The translations under genes and the position numbers were made by a program. The notes beneath the pieces were generated by a model. That model was given only the letters and a program-made list of their open reading frames with translations, was not told where the DNA came from and did no database searches. A stretch of 64,000 nt of DNA. Source: Spirosoma oryzae (GTDB lineage: Bacteria > Bacteroidota > Bacteroidia > Cytophagales > Spirosomataceae). The stretch's first letter is position 1. Every line of letters starts with the position of its first letter. Shown here in pieces: positions 61,239 through 64,000 of this stretch. The stretch is taken from NCBI RefSeq assembly GCF_003002825.1, contig NZ_PVTE01000004.1, positions 298,883-362,882 of the forward strand. The letters are read 5' to 3'.

Positions 61239-63596
61239 ATGACAAACCTGTTTACCCGCCTTCTTCTGGTGTACCTGATTGGCTGTGTGCCAGCACTCGC
61301 ACAAACTGTCCAGCTGGTGCGCGGCCCGTATATTCAGGTTGTTACGCCGACCTCAGCCATCGTACGCTGGCGTACCAGTCAGCCCACCGTTGGACGCTTG
61401 TGGTACGGAACATCGCCGACGTCACTCAGCAGCGAACAGCGAGAAACGCAGGCAACGCAGGAACACGTCATCACCGTCAGCGGGTTGCAACCCGCCACCC
61501 GCTACGCCTACGCGATCGGTTTCGACGACACCAAACTGGCATCGGGGAACGATTACTACATCCCAACCGCGCCGACCACCGGCAGCACGCACCCGTTCCG
61601 CATCTGGGCGCTGGGCGACTTCGGTATCGGCAGCGACAATCAAAAGCAAGTTTATCAGGCACTGCGCAACGCGACAACCAACCGCACCCCGGACCTGTGG
61701 GTCTGGCTTGGCGACAACGCGTATTGCTGCGGTACGGACGATCAGTACCAGCAATACGTCTTTGACCTGTACGGCCCTTCGCTACGCAACATTCCTATCT
61801 TCCCGACGCCCGGTAACCACGACTACGCCGACAGTCGCACCAATTTCGACATTGCCTATTACAAGCTTTTTTCGTTTCCAACGCAGGGCGAAGCGGGGGG
61901 CGTTCCGTCGGGATCGAAGTCGTATTTCTCGGCCAACTACGGTAATGTTCACCTGATTTCGCTGGATTCGCAGGCGCAGGAAGACGGCATCTACCGGCTC
62001 TACGACACCACCAGCCGGCAGGTTCAGTGGCTAAAACGGGATCTGGCCACCAACAAACTACCGTGGACGATCGTCATTTTTCACCACCCGCCCTACAGCA
62101 AAGGCGGGCATGATTCCGATACGGAAGATCAGATGGCGATGATTCGCCGAAACCTGACGCCTATCCTCGAACGCTATGGCGTCGACCTGGTGATGAACGG
62201 CCACAGCCACGGCTATGAGCGCTACTACCGGCTGAAAAACATGACGGGTTTTGCCGACACCTACAAAGCCGACGTCAACAGAGCCGAAACGACCACCGGC
62301 CGCTACGATGGCTCGGCAAACTCCTGCCCGATTCTGATGAAAGGACAGGGGACGGTCTACGTGGTCAACGGGTCTGGGGGTGCGCTGGGGGGGCAATCGC
62401 CTGGCTTTCCGCATCCGGCTACGGTCTACGCCAACACCTACGTGGGTGGGTCGATGTTGCTCGACGTGAACGATAACCGGCTCGATGCACAGCTGATTCT
62501 GTCGGATGGCACCTCGCCCGACCGGTTCACAATCATCAAGAATACGAATAAAACAACCTCACTGACCGCCGAATACGCAGACACCCTGGCCTTGCAGGCG
62601 TCGTGGCCCGGCGTGAATTCGCCAGCGGCTTCTACCCCTAACGCAGCCGACAACATATATCGCTGGCCTACCGGCGCAACCAGCCGTGCTATTCGGTACC
62701 CAGCCAACCGGGCAGGCACCTACACCATCGACGTTACCGATGATAAGCAATGTCTCGTCGACAAGTTCACCCTGACGGTCTCTGCGCAGCCCCGCCTGAC
62801 GACCCGTACGGCTACGACGGCCTGTGCAGGCAGCACAATTCCGGTCACGGCCTCGCCCGAAAACACAACCAAAGCCACGGGCTGGCAGTACGACGTTTTG
62901 TTGTCCGACGCGTCCGGCAGTTTCGCCACGGAGCGGGTTGTTGGTAGCGGATCGATCAATTCGTTACAGGCAAACCTACCAGCCGACATAGCAGGCAGTG
63001 GCTATCGACTGCGGGTACGGGCACGGGGCATAAACTACGCGGAGCTGGTTGCCAGCGACGCCATCACCATTCGCTCAGCACCAACGGCTACGTTGACAGG
63101 TTCGAGCACGGTGGTACAGGGTACACCCACTTCCTTAACGCTAACCTTCACCGGCGATGCCCCCTGGCAGGGTACCCTCTCCGATGGTACAGCTTTTTCA
63201 GCCACCAGTTCACCAATAGCCTTGACGATTTCCCCCGCTCGGACAACTACCTACTCGATCGCGTCGCTGCGCAATGGCTGCGGCACGGGTACAGTAACGG
63301 GACAAAGCACGGTAACGGTACTTATTCCAACCGAAACAGAAGCCTTTGCCGGTGGTCAATTGTCGCTTTTCCCCAACCCGACAAAAGACAACGTCCAGCT
63401 AAAACTGACCACGACTCAGGTGAACCCAATCAGCGTAGTCCTGCGAGACGTGCAGGGCCAGACACTGTACCAGCAACAGTTCAGCCCGGCCAACACACTA
63501 ACGACGACCATCCCGATTACGGCCCCAACAGGTACCTACCTGCTTTCAGTAACCGTCGGTACGCAGACGATCACCCGAAAAGTGGTGAAAGAGTAG
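61239..63596 (+). CDS. Purple acid phosphatase-like metallophosphoesterase with T9SS sorting domain
   Basis: A 785-residue secreted enzyme. The signal peptide (1-22, ALA-Q) is followed by an N-terminal FN3-like/purple acid phosphatase domain (about 25-112). The metallophosphoesterase core (about 120-420) has GDFGIG (Asp127), GDNAYCC (Asp159), GNHDY (193-196), HHPPY and GHSHGYER. Ig-like segments follow at about 450-690. The last 80 residues (LSLFPNPTKDNVQLKL...TRKVVKE) are a type A T9SS C-terminal sorting domain. It should cross the outer membrane through the SprA translocon and scavenge phosphate from organic esters. Confidence 0.93.
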   Translation: MTNLFTRLLLVYLIGCVPALAQTVQLVRGPYIQVVTPTSAIVRWRTSQPTVGRLWYGTSPTSLSSEQRETQATQEHVITVSGLQPATRYAYAIGFDDTKLASGNDYYIPTAPTTGSTHPFRIWALGDFGIGSDNQKQVYQALRNATTNRTPDLWVWLGDNAYCCGTDDQYQQYVFDLYGPSLRNIPIFPTPGNHDYADSRTNFDIAYYKLFSFPTQGEAGGVPSGSKSYFSANYGNVHLISLDSQAQEDGIYRLYDTTSRQVQWLKRDLATNKLPWTIVIFHHPPYSKGGHDSDTEDQMAMIRRNLTPILERYGVDLVMNGHSHGYERYYRLKNMTGFADTYKADVNRAETTTGRYDGSANSCPILMKGQGTVYVVNGSGGALGGQSPGFPHPATVYANTYVGGSMLLDVNDNRLDAQLILSDGTSPDRFTIIKNTNKTTSLTAEYADTLALQASWPGVNSPAASTPNAADNIYRWPTGATSRAIRYPANRAGTYTIDVTDDKQCLVDKFTLTVSAQPRLTTRTATTACAGSTIPVTASPENTTKATGWQYDVLLSDASGSFATERVVGSGSINSLQANLPADIAGSGYRLRVRARGINYAELVASDAITIRSAPTATLTGSSTVVQGTPTSLTLTFTGDAPWQGTLSDGTAFSATSSPIALTISPARTTTYSIASLRNGCGTGTVTGQSTVTVLIPTETEAFAGGQLSLFPNPTKDNVQLKLTTTQVNPISVVLRDVQGQTLYQQQFSPANTLTTTIPITAPTGTYLLSVTVGTQTITRKVVKE

Positions 63597-63958
63597 ATTC
63601 TATGGTAGTACTGCGGAAAAGTCAGGCACTGGTCTCCTGGGAAATTGGTCATTTGCCTCAGCTAGTGCTTGTAACCGTCATAGGATAAGGAGCATTTATT
63701 GCAATGCTGACGAGAACGAGTTAACTGACAAACTACATTAATGCTATTCCCGCGATAATTGTATTATTCTTATAAGTGTTGCTCATAAAATTTATGTCAA
63801 GGGATTAAAACAAGATCAATCGCCCCATAAAAGCCCTAGAAAGGAACAGGATTGTAAATTGGAAAGGGAAGAGAAAAGTCTGATGTTATGTTAAGCGATT
63901 ATTCGTAGAGTGTGTGGACAATCATAGTAAACTTAGCGAATAGTATGACCTTTGTGGT
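63597..63958. other. AT-rich spacer before the insertion sequence
   Basis: These 362 bases look clearly AT-richer than the rest of the window. No gene was found. The left end of the IS should lie shortly before the transposase ATG; GAGTGTGTGGACAA (63907-63920) is a candidate terminal-repeat start. Confidence 0.5.
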
Positions 63959-64000
63959 ATGAAACGCTACGAGCTGTCTGATCAACAATGGACCCGAATT
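63959..64000 (+). mobile_element. IS5-family transposase, N-terminus (cut by window edge)
   Basis: The frame reads MKRYELSDQQWTRI to the last base. This is the typical start of IS5-family (DUF4096-type) transposases. Only 14 residues are visible, so the family call rests on the motif. It follows an AT-rich spacer, consistent with a mobile insertion. Confidence 0.65.

Overview
The window is a gene-dense stretch of a Bacteroidota chromosome, most probably a Cytophagales member close to Spirosoma/Fibrella (Spirosomataceae). This placement is inferred from gene content: a SprA-type type IX secretion (T9SS) translocon, a GldF gliding permease, the lipoprotein-type Omp85 TamL beside TamB, DUF4199 and DUF5606 proteins, a secreted enzyme with a T9SS C-terminal sorting domain, TAnnTTTG-type -7 promoter boxes and few Shine-Dalgarno sequences. 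No rRNA, tRNA, CRISPR array or prophage was seen. One insertion sequence begins at the right edge.

Layout. 1-9041: divergent ybbA-like ABC ATPase (cut by the window edge) and tesA-like lipoprotein esterase, then tamB-tamL on the minus strand. 9355-11831: terC and a solitary nuoN. 12021-16012 (minus): purQ, a 5'-nucleotidase split over two genes, ahcY. 16416-19997 (minus): S9 peptidase and GH29 alpha-L-fucosidase. 20307-34282: motility/secretion block with sprA, a convergent TPR histidine kinase, gcvH, a dihydroorotase-like protein lacking its metal ligands, two DUF4199 membrane proteins, gldF and vanZ. 34483-39731: 6-phosphogluconate dehydrogenase, fatty-acid desaturase, lipoprotein nuclease, TMTC-like GT-C protein with TPRs. 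40071-42871: coupled heparinase II/III-like protein and glycosyltransferase. 42927-49753: thioredoxin, engB, DUF5606, pyk, an SDR with a lost catalytic lysine, dinB, a second SDR. 49943-55099: GT2 plus eboD-eboE-eboF, the distal half of the ebo cluster, whose eboA/B/C are not here. 55236-63596: small secreted and membrane proteins, ileS (eukaryote-like type), an HTH protein and a T9SS-exported phosphoesterase. 63959-64000: start of an IS5-family transposase.

The most unusual signal is in the spacers. Four spacers (427-570, 3788-3953, 10165-10316, 53500-53722) are each filled almost to the base by an imperfect palindrome with GTTTACGGT-rich ends and unrelated cores. Other spacers carry REPIN-like double hairpins (1284-1387, 36671-36744), a MITE-like repeat (14593-14686), a nested palindrome (44904-45140) and an 18-copy heptamer array (48882-49007). 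Functionally, sprA and gldF (secretion and gliding) connect with the T9SS-tagged phosphoesterase at 61239; tamL/tamB serve outer-membrane assembly; the ebo genes suggest export of an unknown metabolite.
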